Positions 17,495 to 26,751 of a DNA stretch of 64,000 nucleotides are shown in pieces. Positions within the stretch are counted from its first letter, which is position 1, and each line of letters opens with the position of its first letter. The notes below the pieces were generated by a model. It worked only from the letters and a program-made list of their open reading frames with translations. It was not told the origin of the DNA and did not search any database. Both the position numbers and the translations under genes were made by a program. Source of the DNA: Micromonospora parva (GTDB lineage: Bacteria > Actinomycetota > Actinomycetes > Mycobacteriales > Micromonosporaceae); assembly GCF_000718515.1 (NCBI RefSeq), contig NZ_JNZS01000024.1:1-64000 (forward strand), given 5' to 3'.

Positions 17495-18433
17495 GTGCGC
17501 GACATCGCAGTTTTCAGTGGAACCGCCCATCCCGACCTGGCTGCCGAGATCTGCGCTCACCTGGGAGTGCCGCTGCACCCGGTGCGGGTCTCCCGGTTCG
17601 CCAACGACTGCCTGGAAGTCCAGTTGCAGGCCAACTGCCGGGAGCGGGACGTCTTTCTGATCCAGCCGCTGGTGCCGCCGGTGCAGGAGCACCTGGTCGA
17701 GCTGCTGCTGATGATCGACGCGGCTCGGGGCGCCTCCGCCGGTCGGATCACCGTGGTGCTGCCGCACTACGCGTACGCCCGCTCGGACAAGAAGGACGCA
17801 CCACGGATCTCGATCGGCGCGCGGCTCGTCGCCGACCTGCTCACCTCGGCCGGGGCGGACCGGGTGCTCGCGATGACCCTGCACTCGCCGCAGGTGCACG
17901 GCTTCTTCAGCGTCCCGGTGGATCATCTGCACGCGCTGCGGGAGCTGGCCACCCACTTCCGGCGCTACGACCTCAGCAACACCGTGGTGGTCTCACCCGA
18001 CCTGGGCAACGCCAAGGAGGCTGCGGCCTTCGCCCGGCTGCTCGGCACACCGGTAGCGGCCGGGGCGAAGCAGCGGTTCAGCGACGACCTGGTCAAGATC
18101 AGCGCGGTGATCGGTGACGTGACCGACCGGGACGTCATCGTGCTGGACGACGAGATCGCCAAGGGCAGCACGGTGGTCGAGTTGATGGAGCATCTGCGCG
18201 GCCTGAAGGTTCGGTCGATCCGGCTCGCCTGCACGCACGGCCTCTTCTCCGGGGACGCGTTGCAGCGGCTCAGCGACCAGGACGGCGTCCTGGAGATCGT
18301 CTGCACCAACACGGTGCCCATCCCGGACGCCAAGCGGGTCCCCAAGTTGCGGGTCCTGTCGGTGGCCCCCGCCCTGGCCGAGGCGACGCGCCGAATCCAC
18401 AACGGAGAATCCGTCTCCGCCCTCTTCGCCTGA
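17495..18433 (+). CDS. Ribose-phosphate pyrophosphokinase, divergent type
   Basis: 312 residues from GTG 17495. PRPP synthetase fold: it transfers pyrophosphate from ATP to ribose-5-phosphate. The N-terminus ([19 protein letters not shown]) and [11 protein letters not shown]-site segment are clear. The PRPP loop at residues 218-226 reads DDEIAKGST rather than the usual DDMIDTGGT type, and [12 protein letters not shown] replaces the common DLHAGQIQGFF. The protein is therefore a divergent paralogue that may differ in regulation or phosphoryl donor. The usual glmU-prs pairing is absent; it is divergent from glpK. Confidence 0.85.
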   Translation: MRDIAVFSGTAHPDLAAEICAHLGVPLHPVRVSRFANDCLEVQLQANCRERDVFLIQPLVPPVQEHLVELLLMIDAARGASAGRITVVLPHYAYARSDKKDAPRISIGARLVADLLTSAGADRVLAMTLHSPQVHGFFSVPVDHLHALRELATHFRRYDLSNTVVVSPDLGNAKEAAAFARLLGTPVAAGAKQRFSDDLVKISAVIGDVTDRDVIVLDDEIAKGSTVVELMEHLRGLKVRSIRLACTHGLFSGDALQRLSDQDGVLEIVCTNTVPIPDAKRVPKLRVLSVAPALAEATRRIHNGESVSALFA

Positions 18434-18464
18434 CCCACCCCGTCTCCCCGCCCTGCTCTTCCCC

Positions 18465-18536
18465 GCGATCTTGCGGTTTGTGTCGCCGGGATGAGTGGTT
18501 TCGGGTGATTCGCCGCGACAGCAAATGCAAGATCGC
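18465..18536. repeat. Intergenic palindromic element, GATCTTGC family
   Basis: Left arm GCGATCTTGC (18465-18474) pairs with GCAAGATCGC (18527-18536). An inner arm TGTCGC (18481-18486) pairs with GCGACA (18515-18520), and a 28-base loop separates them. The element fills the gap between the convergent prs and HATPase genes and shares its outer sequence with the element at 36124. Confidence 0.85.
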
Positions 18537-18573
18537 GCGCGGGTGGGGCGGGGTGGGACGGGGTGGGGTGGGG

Positions 18574-19029
18574 TTAGTGCGGGGTGGGATTTTGGGTGGG
18601 TAGGCCGGTGGTGATGCGGACTGTGGTGCCGGCGGTGCCGGTGGACACCTCCATCGCGTCGGTCAACTCGCGGGCCAGCCAGAGCCCCCAGCCGCCGGCG
18701 GTGTCCGGGGCCGGCCGACTGCGGTCGCCCAGTCGCTGCGGGCTGATCCCGCGCCCGTGGTCGGCGATCTCGCAGACCAGCACACCCGACTCCTGCCAGA
18801 GGCGCAGCCAGCCGCGCCCGCCGCCGTGGCGCACCGCATTCGTGATCAGCTCGTTGATCGCGAGCACGAAGTCGTCCAGCCGCTGGCCCCGCAGGCCCGA
18901 GGCATGCGCGCAGGAGGCGACCGAGTGTCGAATCTCGGTCACCTGAGCCTGGTCAAAGGCGTTGGCGATCAGGAGGGCAGGTTCGATGGGCACAACCGTA
19001 CGCGGTGCGTGCGGATCTGCGTTCGTCAT
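18574..19029 (-). CDS. RsbW-like ATP-binding regulatory protein
   Basis: 151 residues from ATG 19029 (an ATG at 19050 is possible). A stand-alone HATPase_c_2 domain of the anti-sigma/serine kinase type: the N box is DFVLAINELITNAVRHGG, followed by the G1 box CEIADHGRGI and G2 region GGWGLWLARELTDAMEV. No partner sigma factor or anti-sigma antagonist is adjacent. In actinomycetes such orphan HATPases usually belong to partner-switching networks. The partner cannot be named from this window. Confidence 0.8.
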   Translation of the reverse strand: MTNADPHAPRTVVPIEPALLIANAFDQAQVTEIRHSVASCAHASGLRGQRLDDFVLAINELITNAVRHGGGRGWLRLWQESGVLVCEIADHGRGISPQRLGDRSRPAPDTAGGWGLWLARELTDAMEVSTGTAGTTVRITTGLPTQNPTPH

Positions 19030-19148
19030 GGGCCCGTCCCGGCGGCGCATCTCGGAGTATTTCGCGGCTTTTCCACCGTACGTCAGGGTTTCCCGAACCG
19101 CACTCGCTGATCGCCGGGCGGCCGAACCGTTGTGGCATCCTGACCGCC

Positions 19149-20282
19149 ATGCCGTCGCCGCCGGGTGGATTCGAGGTGCCGCTGTGGCGTGCCCTCACCG
19201 TGTTCAGGCTGGCCTCCCTGGCGTACGTCTGCGCGCTCGCGGTGCGCGACGCAGACCGGTACGCCCACCCGTACGCCGTCGGCGCCCTGATCCTGCTGAT
19301 GATCACCTGGACCGGGGCGACCGCTGTCGGGTACGCCCGACCGTCCTGGCGGCGCTGGCCGCTGCTGCTGGCCGACCTCGCGGTGGTGGTGGCCATCGTG
19401 CTGGCCACCCCGTGGGTGGTCGGTCGGACGGCGCTCACCCACGGCGTACCCACCCTCGGGGTGGCCTGGATGGCCGGCCCGGTGCTGGCCTGGGCCGTCT
19501 CCGGCGGCCGGCGGCGGGGCACTGTCGCCGCGCTGATCGTCGCCGGAGCGGACCTGGCCACCCGGGAGCGGATCGGTCAGTCCTCGTTCACCGGGGTGAT
19601 CCTGATGCTGCTCGCCGGAGTGGTGGTCGGGCACGTGGCCCGGCTGGCGGCGAGCGCCGAGGAGCGGCTGCAACGCGCCGTGGAGCTGGAGGCCGCCACG
19701 CGGGAGCGGGAACGGCTGGCCCGGGGCATTCACGACTCGGTTCTGCAGGTGCTGGCGCTGGTCCAGCGGCGCGGCGCCGACCTGCCCGGGGAGGCCGGCG
19801 AGCTGGCCCGGCTGGCCGGTGAGCAGGAGGCCGCACTGCGCACGCTGATCACCGGTGCCAGCCCGACCGCCGCGAACCTCCCGGAGGGGGGCGAGGCGGT
19901 GGACCTGCGGACCCTGCTCGGCCGGTACGCCTCGGCGACGGTGGCGCTCTCCGCCCCGGCCACGCCGGTGCCGCTGCCCCGACAGGTGGCCGGCGAGTTG
20001 GCGGCGGCGACCGGTGCGGCACTGGACAACGTGGGACGGCACGCCGGTGGGCGGGCCTGGGTGCTGATCGAGGACGAGGGGGAGACGGTGACCGTGTCGA
20101 TCCGTGACGAGGGGCCGGGCATCCCGGACGGCCGGCTGGCCGAGGCGGCCGCCCAGGGGCGGCTCGGGGTGACCCAGTCGATCCGGGGCCGGGTGACCGA
20201 CCTGGGCGGGACGGTGCGGATCGTGTCCGCACCCGAGGCGGGCACCGAGATCGAGCTGAGCGTGCCGAGGTCGGCGCGGTGA
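19149..20282 (+). CDS. Sensor histidine kinase (HisKA_3, MacS-like)
   Basis: 377 residues from ATG 19149. Four to five hydrophobic helices fill residues 15-165, with little extracellular sequence, so the sensor is membrane-embedded. A HisKA_3 dimerisation domain follows with His195 in ARGIHDSVLQVLALVQRR, then a HATPase domain with DNVGRHAGG and RDEGPGIPDG. The architecture fits the NarL-partner kinases of actinomycetes and specifically the MacS-type group. The next gene, its response regulator, starts within the stop codon (GTGA overlap). Confidence 0.88.
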   Translation: MPSPPGGFEVPLWRALTVFRLASLAYVCALAVRDADRYAHPYAVGALILLMITWTGATAVGYARPSWRRWPLLLADLAVVVAIVLATPWVVGRTALTHGVPTLGVAWMAGPVLAWAVSGGRRRGTVAALIVAGADLATRERIGQSSFTGVILMLLAGVVVGHVARLAASAEERLQRAVELEAATRERERLARGIHDSVLQVLALVQRRGADLPGEAGELARLAGEQEAALRTLITGASPTAANLPEGGEAVDLRTLLGRYASATVALSAPATPVPLPRQVAGELAAATGAALDNVGRHAGGRAWVLIEDEGETVTVSIRDEGPGIPDGRLAEAAAQGRLGVTQSIRGRVTDLGGTVRIVSAPEAGTEIELSVPRSAR

Positions 20283-20944
20283 ACCAGATCCGGGTCATGG
20301 TGGTGGACGACCATCCGATGTGGCGGGAGGGGGTGGCCCGCGACCTGACCGAGGCCGGCTTCCTGGTGGTGGCGACCAGCGGGGAGGGGCGACAGGCCGT
20401 TCGGGTGGCCGCCGCCGCCCGGCCCGACGTCGTCGTCCTCGACCTGCAACTGCCGGACATCTCCGGCGTCGAGGTGATCCTGGGGTTGCGCACGGCGCTG
20501 CCCGCCGTACGGGTGCTGATGCTCAGCGCCAGCGGCGAGCAGCAGAGCGTGCTGGACGCGGTCAAGGCCGGTGCCACCGGTTACCTGGTGAAGTCGACAG
20601 CGCCCGCCGAGTTCCTGGAGGCGGTCCACCGCACCGCGGCCGGCGAGGCGGTGTTCACCCCCGGCCTGGCCGGACTGGTGCTCGGCGAGTACCGCCGGTT
20701 GGCCGCCGGACCGGGGCGGGGGAGCGCCGGCGCTGCCGAACCCGCGACGCCCCAGCTCACCGAACGGGAGACGGAGGTGCTGCGGCTGGTGGCGAAGGGG
20801 ATGTCGTACAAGCAGATCGCCCAGCGGCTCGGCCTGTCGCACCGCACCGTGCAGAACCACGTGCAGAACACCCTGGGCAAGCTGCAACTGCACAACCGGG
20901 TCGAGCTGACCCGGTACGCCATCGAACGCGGCCTGGACGACTGA
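20279..20944 (+). CDS. NarL/FixJ-family response regulator
   Basis: 221 residues from GTG 20279, overlapping the kinase stop by four bases. The receiver domain has acidic VVDDHP at the N-terminus, phospho-acceptor Asp55 in VVVLDLQLPDISG and the switch Lys in GYLVKSTAP. A variable linker leads to a LuxR-type DNA-binding domain (about 155-215) with LTERETEVLRLVAKGMSYKQIA and GLSHRTVQNHV. It is the cognate output of the upstream kinase. Target genes are unknown. Confidence 0.92.
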   Translation: MNQIRVMVVDDHPMWREGVARDLTEAGFLVVATSGEGRQAVRVAAAARPDVVVLDLQLPDISGVEVILGLRTALPAVRVLMLSASGEQQSVLDAVKAGATGYLVKSTAPAEFLEAVHRTAAGEAVFTPGLAGLVLGEYRRLAAGPGRGSAGAAEPATPQLTERETEVLRLVAKGMSYKQIAQRLGLSHRTVQNHVQNTLGKLQLHNRVELTRYAIERGLDD

Positions 20945-20971
20945 GCGGACGGACGTCAGATCGAGCGGACG

Positions 20972-21544
20972 TCAGACCGAGCGCGGTGGCTCCGTCTCGT
21001 GGATGGCCAACTCCTCGGCGGTCGCCCCGCCGCCGGCCGATCCGGCGTCGTACGCCACCGAGTCGGTCTCCTGGTCGGTGTGCGACCCCTCGTCCGGTTC
21101 CACCAGCCGGCCCACAGTGGCGTCGGCCACCGTGCCGAGCTGACCGTGGTCGTACAGCGAGACCGGCGAGTTCGGGTCCGAGGTGGGCCCGGGATCCATC
21201 ACGTCGGCGTCCAGCTGGGCCTCCGCCGCGGCTTCCAGATTGTCCGCCTCGAAGGCGATCTTCGGGTCGATCGTGCCGGCCAGCGGATCGTCCGCCGGGC
21301 GTTCGTAGACCTCACGGTCGAGCTTGTAGTCCAACGACTCACCGTCGAGCTGCTCCTCAGCTGTCGTTCCGAACCGGTCCACCGCCACCGGCGTCCGGTC
21401 GCCGGGCAGCTGGGCCGGGTCGGGGCCGTCCGCCTCGCGCCCGGTGAAGACGTCGTCGTTGGCGGTCGAGTCGTCATCGGCGGTGTCGGGCAGCCCTTGC
21501 GCCTCGGTGTCGGACACGGGGGTCGGGTACTCGTTGTCGCGCAT
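20972..21544 (-). CDS. DUF5709 acidic protein
   Basis: 190 residues, hydrophilic and acidic, with no signal peptide or membrane segment. The conserved core holds LDGESLDYKLDREVYERPADD, and the C-terminal half GQLGTVADATVGRLVEPDEG and TDQETDSVAYDAG. This fits the DUF5709 family, found in many actinomycetes and of unknown role. It stands alone between the response regulator, with which it is convergent, and the STAS-HATPase gene. Confidence 0.75.
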   Translation of the reverse strand: MRDNEYPTPVSDTEAQGLPDTADDDSTANDDVFTGREADGPDPAQLPGDRTPVAVDRFGTTAEEQLDGESLDYKLDREVYERPADDPLAGTIDPKIAFEADNLEAAAEAQLDADVMDPGPTSDPNSPVSLYDHGQLGTVADATVGRLVEPDEGSHTDQETDSVAYDAGSAGGGATAEELAIHETEPPRSV

Positions 21545-21680
21545 GTCTGATCACTACCCGCTGCCCTCCCGCCGTAACCGGGTGACCCTTCGGCGAAACG
21601 GCACCGAACCGGGCGTCGACGGCGAAAGCCCGGGGCCGGCAGCGCGTACCGGCCGGCGAGGTGCGCCGCGATCAGCTTGG

Positions 21681-22502
21681 TCAGAGGGCCTCGTCGTCCG
21701 GGTGCAGCACACACCAGACGACCTTGCCGTCCCCTACGGCGCTGCTGCCCCAGCGACGGGTCACCGTGTCGATCAGCAGCAGGCCCCGGCCGCCGGCCCG
21801 GGACGGCGGGGAGATCCCGGCGAACGTCGGCCGGCGCGGGGAGTGGTCGCGAACCGCCAGGTGCAGGGTGGTCTCCTGGGGTGCCAGCCGAACCGTCATC
21901 GGGGTCTGGGCATGGGCCACCACGTTGTTGACCATCTCGGTGATGGCGATGCACGCCGGGTCGGCGAGCGTCGGCATGCCCCAGCGCTCGCAACCGGTGT
22001 TGACCAGATCGCGGGCCTGCCGGGCGGCTCCCACCGCCGGGGCGAGTTCGGCGGTGAGCACCGCCGCCAGTGGTGTCGTCGCGATGGCGGCCAGCGCGCC
22101 GTCGAGCGTCGGCCAGGCCGGCACGCCGTCGAGCGCCGAGTCCGAGTGGGCGGGCCCGGCGGCTGCGGAGTCCGGTTGGGCGGGCCCGGCGGCCGTCGGG
22201 TCACACAGCAGCAGATCCGCGGCGGGCCAGTCGGCGACCTCACGGCGAATGTCGGCGAAGATGCCCCGACCGGCCGGCTCGACGAACCGCAGACCGGTCA
22301 CGTCCGCCACCACGGGGCCGGGGCGGTCCGCGAGGCGGGTGAGCAGGGCGCCGCGTACCGCCTCGGCTCCGGCGGCGTCGAGCACACCGGTCAACCGGAC
22401 CACCGCCGACGACTCGTCGACTTCCACGAGACAGCTCGCCATGATCGCCCCATTGTGCGCGCCGGTGACGGTCGGCGCATTCTGACGCTCGACGTCCGCC
22501 AT
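21681..22502 (-). CDS. STAS-HATPase fusion regulatory protein
   Basis: 273 residues from ATG 22502, which shares one base with the stop of the upstream SDR gene (TGATG). The N-terminal STAS domain (about 18-95) resembles an anti-anti-sigma factor (VRLTGVLDAAGAEAVRGAL, VVADVTGLRFVEPAGRGIF). The C-terminal HATPase_c_2 domain (about 145-270) is RsbW-like (CIAITEMVNNVVAHAQTP, VRDHSPRRP, GGRGLLLIDTVTRRWG). They are joined by a linker with a short duplicated AAGPAxSDSA element. The STAS phospho-acceptor position appears to be an Ala/Gly-containing EPAGRG rather than a clear Ser/Thr. So both halves of a partner-switch sit in one chain. Confidence 0.78.
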   Translation of the reverse strand: MADVERQNAPTVTGAHNGAIMASCLVEVDESSAVVRLTGVLDAAGAEAVRGALLTRLADRPGPVVADVTGLRFVEPAGRGIFADIRREVADWPAADLLLCDPTAAGPAQPDSAAAGPAHSDSALDGVPAWPTLDGALAAIATTPLAAVLTAELAPAVGAARQARDLVNTGCERWGMPTLADPACIAITEMVNNVVAHAQTPMTVRLAPQETTLHLAVRDHSPRRPTFAGISPPSRAGGRGLLLIDTVTRRWGSSAVGDGKVVWCVLHPDDEAL

Positions 22503-23500
22503 CAGCGGTCCGACCGGGAGCGGCGGTTGATGGCCGCCAGGGTGCCGACGGCGGTGCCGGCGGCGGCCAGACCGAACGCGGCGGTCATCCGCACCAATTG
22601 CCGGCGTCGACCGTGCCAGCCGCCGTCCTGGCGCGCCTGAGCGTCGGCGTGGAACACGTTGCCGCTGCTGTCCACGCGGGCGCCCGGCCCGAACTGGGTT
22701 CGGTGCGCGTACCAGCCGAGGGTGCGCTCCACCAGCGCGGGCGCCAGCCGCCACTGCAGGCCGATCAACCGGGCCGCGCCACCGGCGTACGCCTCGCGGC
22801 GCGGCCGGCGCAGCAGCCGGACGATGGTCTCGGCGACCACCTCCGGCGGGTAGATCGGAGGCGGCGGCACCAGCTCCCGCCCGCTGTGATTGCCGGTGTG
22901 CCGGAAGAACGGGGTGTCGATGGTGGCCGGCAGCACGGTGCAGACGGAGATGTGCCCCCGACCGGTGACCCGCAGCTCCTGACGGACGGTGTCGGCCAAC
23001 CCCCGGATGCCGTGCTTGGTGGCGTTGTACGCAGACTGGTACGGCATGGCCACCTCGGCCAGCACCGAGGCGTTGTTGACCAGCACACCGCCACCGGCGG
23101 CGCCGAGGTAGGGCAGGGCCGCCTTGATGCCGTGCACCGCCCCGAGCAGGTTGACCTCCAGCACCCGGCGGAACTCGGCGACCGGGATCTCGTCGAACAG
23201 ACCCACCGCGCTGACCGCGGCGTTGTTCACCCAGGCGTCGATCCGACCGAACTCGGCCACCGCCTGTTCGGCCAGCCGCCGCACCGACTCCAACTCGGTC
23301 ACGTCGGTCGGTACGACGAGCGCCTGACCGCCCAGCTCCCGGCAGCGCTGCGCGACCTGTCGCAGGGCCGGCTCACTGCGGGCGGCCAGCACGACGGCGG
23401 CACCCCGGCGGGCCAGTGCGTAGGCGGTCGCCGTGCCGATCCCGCTGGACGCGCCGGTGATCACCACGGTCGAATCGTCGAGACTGCGGGTCAGCGGCAT
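22502..23500 (-). CDS. Short-chain dehydrogenase/reductase with C-terminal anchor
   Basis: 332 residues from ATG 23500; a GTG at 23533 in frame is an alternative. Rossmann motif TGASSGIG near the N-terminus, NNAAVS after it, catalytic Ser in VNNASVLAEV and the YxxxK motif YNATKHGIRG. The tail, about residues 305-325 (AAFGLAAAGTAVGTLAAIN), is hydrophobic and could be a membrane anchor. The substrate is unknown. Its stop codon overlaps the STAS-HATPase start, so the two are probably co-transcribed. Confidence 0.85.
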   Translation of the reverse strand: MPLTRSLDDSTVVITGASSGIGTATAYALARRGAAVVLAARSEPALRQVAQRCRELGGQALVVPTDVTELESVRRLAEQAVAEFGRIDAWVNNAAVSAVGLFDEIPVAEFRRVLEVNLLGAVHGIKAALPYLGAAGGGVLVNNASVLAEVAMPYQSAYNATKHGIRGLADTVRQELRVTGRGHISVCTVLPATIDTPFFRHTGNHSGRELVPPPPIYPPEVVAETIVRLLRRPRREAYAGGAARLIGLQWRLAPALVERTLGWYAHRTQFGPGARVDSSGNVFHADAQARQDGGWHGRRRQLVRMTAAFGLAAAGTAVGTLAAINRRSRSDR

Positions 23501-23587
23501 TCCTGAGCGGTACCCCCGGCCGGACCTGGTCACACCAGCGACAGGTTGTCGATCACCGTCGAATCGTGCGGTCGGGTGTCACCTGTG

Positions 23588-23603
23588 CTTGCTGTGGCGC
23601 AAG
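23588..23603. promoter_or_regulatory. Small inverted repeat in divergent promoter region
   Basis: CTTGC-N6-GCAAG lies in the 224-base region between the divergent SDR and GT4 genes. It is a short operator-like palindrome only; no regulator is indicated. Confidence 0.25.
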
Positions 23604-23724
23604 TGTCGGTGGCAGTCGGGCGGACTCTTCCTGATCTGCCAGGTTTCGACTCAGCGTCGCGGGGTTAATGGGACGCTCTGACCGGGAGGACCACCGCCGA
23701 GGAAAGATCGCAGGGAGGTGACCC

Positions 23725-24924
23725 ATGCGCGTCGGCCTCGTCTGCGCGCACGCCAGCTCATACCGCCACGCCGACGGCCCACCGGTCGGCACTCGACAGC
23801 ACATCGCCAGGGTCGCCGCGGAACTGACCGAGCGGGGCCATGACGTCCGGCTCTACGTCCGCCGGGACGACCCGGCGCTGCCGGCGACGATGAACGTCGA
23901 CGGCTACCAGGTGCACCACGTGCCGGCCGGCCCGCCCACCGCACTACCCACCGCCGAGCTGATCCCGTACGTGACGGAGGTCGGCCGTTGGCTGGCCGAC
24001 GAGTGGTCCGGTGCCTGGCGGCCCGAGGTGGTGCACGGGCACTACTGGGTCGGCGGCCTGGCCGCCGCACACGCCGTTCGGGAGACCGACATCCCGGTGG
24101 TGCAGACGTTCCACTCGCTCGGCGTCGAGCAGCTGCGTCACCTGGGCGGTCACTACGACGGGCCGGGACAGCGGATCACGCTGGAACGCGCGCTGACCCG
24201 GGCCGTCGACATCGCCGTGGCCCAGTCCAACGACGAGGTCGACGAGCTGACCCGGATGGGTCTGCAACGCAGCTCGGTCGCGTTGGTGCCGGCCGGCGTC
24301 GACATCGACCTGTTCCATCCCGACGGCGAGGCCGCGCCGCGCGAACAGCGGCCTCGCATCCTCTCGGTGGGTTCGCTCGCCGCCGGGCACGGCCAGGAGG
24401 ACCTGATCCGGGCGATGCGGCTGGTCGGCGACGCCGAGTTGGTGATCGCCGGTGGGCCGCCGGCCGACCAGTTGGCCAACCACGCGGAGGCGCGCCGGCT
24501 GCGCGAGCTGGCCGAACAGATCGGCGTCGTCGACCAGGTGCGGCTCGTCGGGGCGGTGCCGCACGACCAGATGGCCACCTGGTACCGGTCGGCGGACGTG
24601 GTCGCCTGCACGCCGCACTACTCCTCGGCCGGGCGGGTCTCGCTGGAGGCGATGGCCTGCGGGGTGCCGGTGATCGGCTACGCGATGGGCGGCCTGGCGG
24701 ACGCCGTCGTCGACGAGGTCACCGGCCGCCTGGTGCCTCCTGGTGACGTACGCGCGCTCGGCGTGTCGCTGCGCCGGCTGCTCGCCGACAACGCCGGCCG
24801 GTTCGCGTACGGACACGCCGCGGTGGACCGGGTGCGCAGCAGCTACACCTGGGAGCGGACCGCCGGTGCGTTGGAGCGTCTCTACGAGCGGGTGGTGAGC
24901 CGGCGCAAGCCGGTCGAGGCCTGA
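23725..24924 (+). CDS. Family 4 glycosyltransferase
   Basis: 399 residues, ATG with GGGAGGTG just upstream. GT-B fold: the N-terminal Gly-rich donor loop contains DGPPVGTRQHIARVAAEL, VVHGHYWVGGLAA follows, and the C-terminal domain shows ILSVGSLAAGHGQEDLIRAM and the GT4 signature SSAGRVSLEAMACGVPVIGYAMGG, with Glu acting in donor binding. It resembles sucrose-phosphate-synthase-like or mannosyl GT4 enzymes. No polysaccharide cluster surrounds it, so the acceptor cannot be named. Confidence 0.88.
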   Translation: MRVGLVCAHASSYRHADGPPVGTRQHIARVAAELTERGHDVRLYVRRDDPALPATMNVDGYQVHHVPAGPPTALPTAELIPYVTEVGRWLADEWSGAWRPEVVHGHYWVGGLAAAHAVRETDIPVVQTFHSLGVEQLRHLGGHYDGPGQRITLERALTRAVDIAVAQSNDEVDELTRMGLQRSSVALVPAGVDIDLFHPDGEAAPREQRPRILSVGSLAAGHGQEDLIRAMRLVGDAELVIAGGPPADQLANHAEARRLRELAEQIGVVDQVRLVGAVPHDQMATWYRSADVVACTPHYSSAGRVSLEAMACGVPVIGYAMGGLADAVVDEVTGRLVPPGDVRALGVSLRRLLADNAGRFAYGHAAVDRVRSSYTWERTAGALERLYERVVSRRKPVEA

Positions 24925-24925
24925 G

Positions 24926-24967
24926 CGGGGCGGTGCCGCGACACCCGCGGGCGCGGTGTCGGCCCGC
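24926..24967. terminator. Hairpin after GT4 gene
   Basis: CGACACC (24939-24945) pairs with GGTGTCG (24955-24961), flanked by GGGCGG and CCCGCCC that can extend the stem. It lies between two convergent genes. Confidence 0.45.
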
Positions 24968-24990
24968 CCGGCCGGGCCAGCGGCGGCCGG

Positions 24991-25878
24991 TCAGCCGGTC
25001 CGGCCGGCACCGACCATGGCGGGGTCCCGCCGGGGCGCCACCGAACGGTGCTGCTGCGGTTCGGCGTACCGGGTCAGGCCGATCACCGCGGCCAGGGTGA
25101 CCAGGAAGCCGGCCGCGGCCAGCCACTCCCGCCCCGGCCAGATCTTGTCGTTGAGCAGCAGCAGACCGACGATCGCGGCCGGCACCGCCCCGGCGGCGTC
25201 CATCGCGGCGACAGCGGCGGTCGTCGAGCCACGCTGCATGGCCAGACCGAGCAGCAGCTGACCGACGATCGAGTGGACGATCAGCAGGTAGAACAACGGG
25301 TTGACGAGGAACGCCTCGGCGGACGGCGCGGACGCCAGAGGCCGGGCGGCGACAGCGGCCGAGCTGAACGCCAGCCCGGCCAGGGAGCCGAGGGCCACCG
25401 AACCCGGTGCCCCGTGCAGCCGTACGGCGAAGACACCGAGCACCGCGATCACCCCGAGCGCCACCAGCAGGGCTATCGAACCGGCGGTGCCGAGCTGCTT
25501 CGACGGTGCCGGCCGGGCGGACAGCACCAGCGCGGTGATCCCCGCGAAGAGCAACGCCAGCAGCACCACCTCCGCCGCCGGCAGCCGCCACTTCAACACC
25601 AGCACCCCGAGGATGGCGGTCACCCCGAGCCCGGCGGCCACGCTGGCCTGCACGAGGAACAGCGGCAGGTCCCGTCGGGCCAGGAAGGCGAGCACGAAGC
25701 CGCCGATCTGACAGCCCAGGCCGACCAGGTACGTCCGATGCCCGGCGAGGCGCAGCAGCAGACCCGGATCGAAGGTGTGGTGGACAGTGGTGCGGGCCGC
25801 CGCCACCGACTGGAGCAGGTTGGCGAAGCCGTACGCGACGATCATCGCCGCGAGGAAGCACCAGCCGGAGGAGACCAC
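24991..25878 (-). CDS. DMT-superfamily (EamA-like) transporter
   Basis: 295 residues with about ten hydrophobic helices and little loop, the size and pattern of a drug/metabolite transporter. The segment AAVGLGVTAILGVLVLKW-like helix near residue 85 and the second repeat (VAAMDAAGAVPAAIVGLLLLNDKIWPG) mark the internal duplication. It ends the minus-strand run aroA, rsgA, hisN, 26 bases after hisN. Substrate unknown. The start is taken at 25878; hydrophobicity begins at once. Confidence 0.75.
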   Translation of the reverse strand: MVSSGWCFLAAMIVAYGFANLLQSVAAARTTVHHTFDPGLLLRLAGHRTYLVGLGCQIGGFVLAFLARRDLPLFLVQASVAAGLGVTAILGVLVLKWRLPAAEVVLLALLFAGITALVLSARPAPSKQLGTAGSIALLVALGVIAVLGVFAVRLHGAPGSVALGSLAGLAFSSAAVAARPLASAPSAEAFLVNPLFYLLIVHSIVGQLLLGLAMQRGSTTAAVAAMDAAGAVPAAIVGLLLLNDKIWPGREWLAAAGFLVTLAAVIGLTRYAEPQQHRSVAPRRDPAMVGAGRTG

Positions 25879-25904
25879 CTGGCGAGGATAGAGGTTGCCG
25901 GGGG

Positions 25905-26723
25905 TCAGCGCGCGGCTGGTCGATCGAGGCGGGTGAGGATGTCGGCGTGCAGCACACCGTTGGTGGCCACCACGCTGCTGTCGGTGCCCGGGGCGCCCGC
26001 CGGGGCCGGTCGACCGGACAGATCAGTGACCGTGCCACCCGCCTCCGTGATGATCGGCACCAGCGCCGCCACGTCCCACAGCGACAGCTCCGGCTCGGCC
26101 ATCACATCCAGTGCCCCCTCGGCCAACAGCATGTAGCCGTAGAAGTCGCCGTACGCCCGGCTGCGCCAGCTGTCCCGCATCAGGTCGAGCACCGCGTCGA
26201 GCCGGCCGGCCTGCTCCCACCCGTCCAGTGAGGAGTAGCAGAAGCTGGCGTCCGCGACCCCGCGCACCGCTGACACACCGATCCGTTCGCCAGCCGTGGG
26301 GCCCGGCCCGGCGTACGCGCCCGCGCCCGCGCTGGCCCACCAGCGTCGTCCGAGCGCCGGTGCGGACACCACGCCGACCGCCGGCCGGTCGCCGTCGTAG
26401 AGCGCGATCAGGGTGGCCCAGATCGGCACGCCCCGGACGAAGTTCTTGGTGCCGTCGATCGGGTCGATGATCCACCGGCGGCCGTTCGCGTCGGCGGACG
26501 GCTGTGCGCCGTACTCCTCACCGAGCAGCCCGTCGGCCGGCCGGTGCTCGGTCAGCAGGGCGCGGATCTCCCGCTCCACAGCGGTGTCCGCGTCGGAGAC
26601 CGGCGTCAGGTCGGGCTTCGCCTCGACGCGCAGGTCGAGCGCGCGGAACCGGGCCGTGGCGATGGCGTCGGCCCGATCGGCGAGCAGGTGGGCGAGGGCG
26701 AGGTCGTCGGCGTACCCGGTCAT
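25905..26723 (-). CDS. hisN: Histidinol-phosphatase, inositol-monophosphatase family
   Basis: 272 residues from ATG 26723. The IMPase-fold metal-binding motifs are complete: GEEYG (first Asp/Glu pair), WIIDPIDGTKNFVRG and LSLWDVAALVPIITEAGG. The WATLIALYDGDRPAVGVV stretch is typical of the actinobacterial HisN group, which performs the last phosphatase step of histidine synthesis. A general inositol monophosphatase is the main alternative. It follows rsgA by 28 bases in the same direction. Confidence 0.85.
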   Translation of the reverse strand: MTGYADDLALAHLLADRADAIATARFRALDLRVEAKPDLTPVSDADTAVEREIRALLTEHRPADGLLGEEYGAQPSADANGRRWIIDPIDGTKNFVRGVPIWATLIALYDGDRPAVGVVSAPALGRRWWASAGAGAYAGPGPTAGERIGVSAVRGVADASFCYSSLDGWEQAGRLDAVLDLMRDSWRSRAYGDFYGYMLLAEGALDVMAEPELSLWDVAALVPIITEAGGTVTDLSGRPAPAGAPGTDSSVVATNGVLHADILTRLDRPAAR

Positions 26724-26751
26724 CCCGGCAACCTAGCCCACGCCCGTCGGG

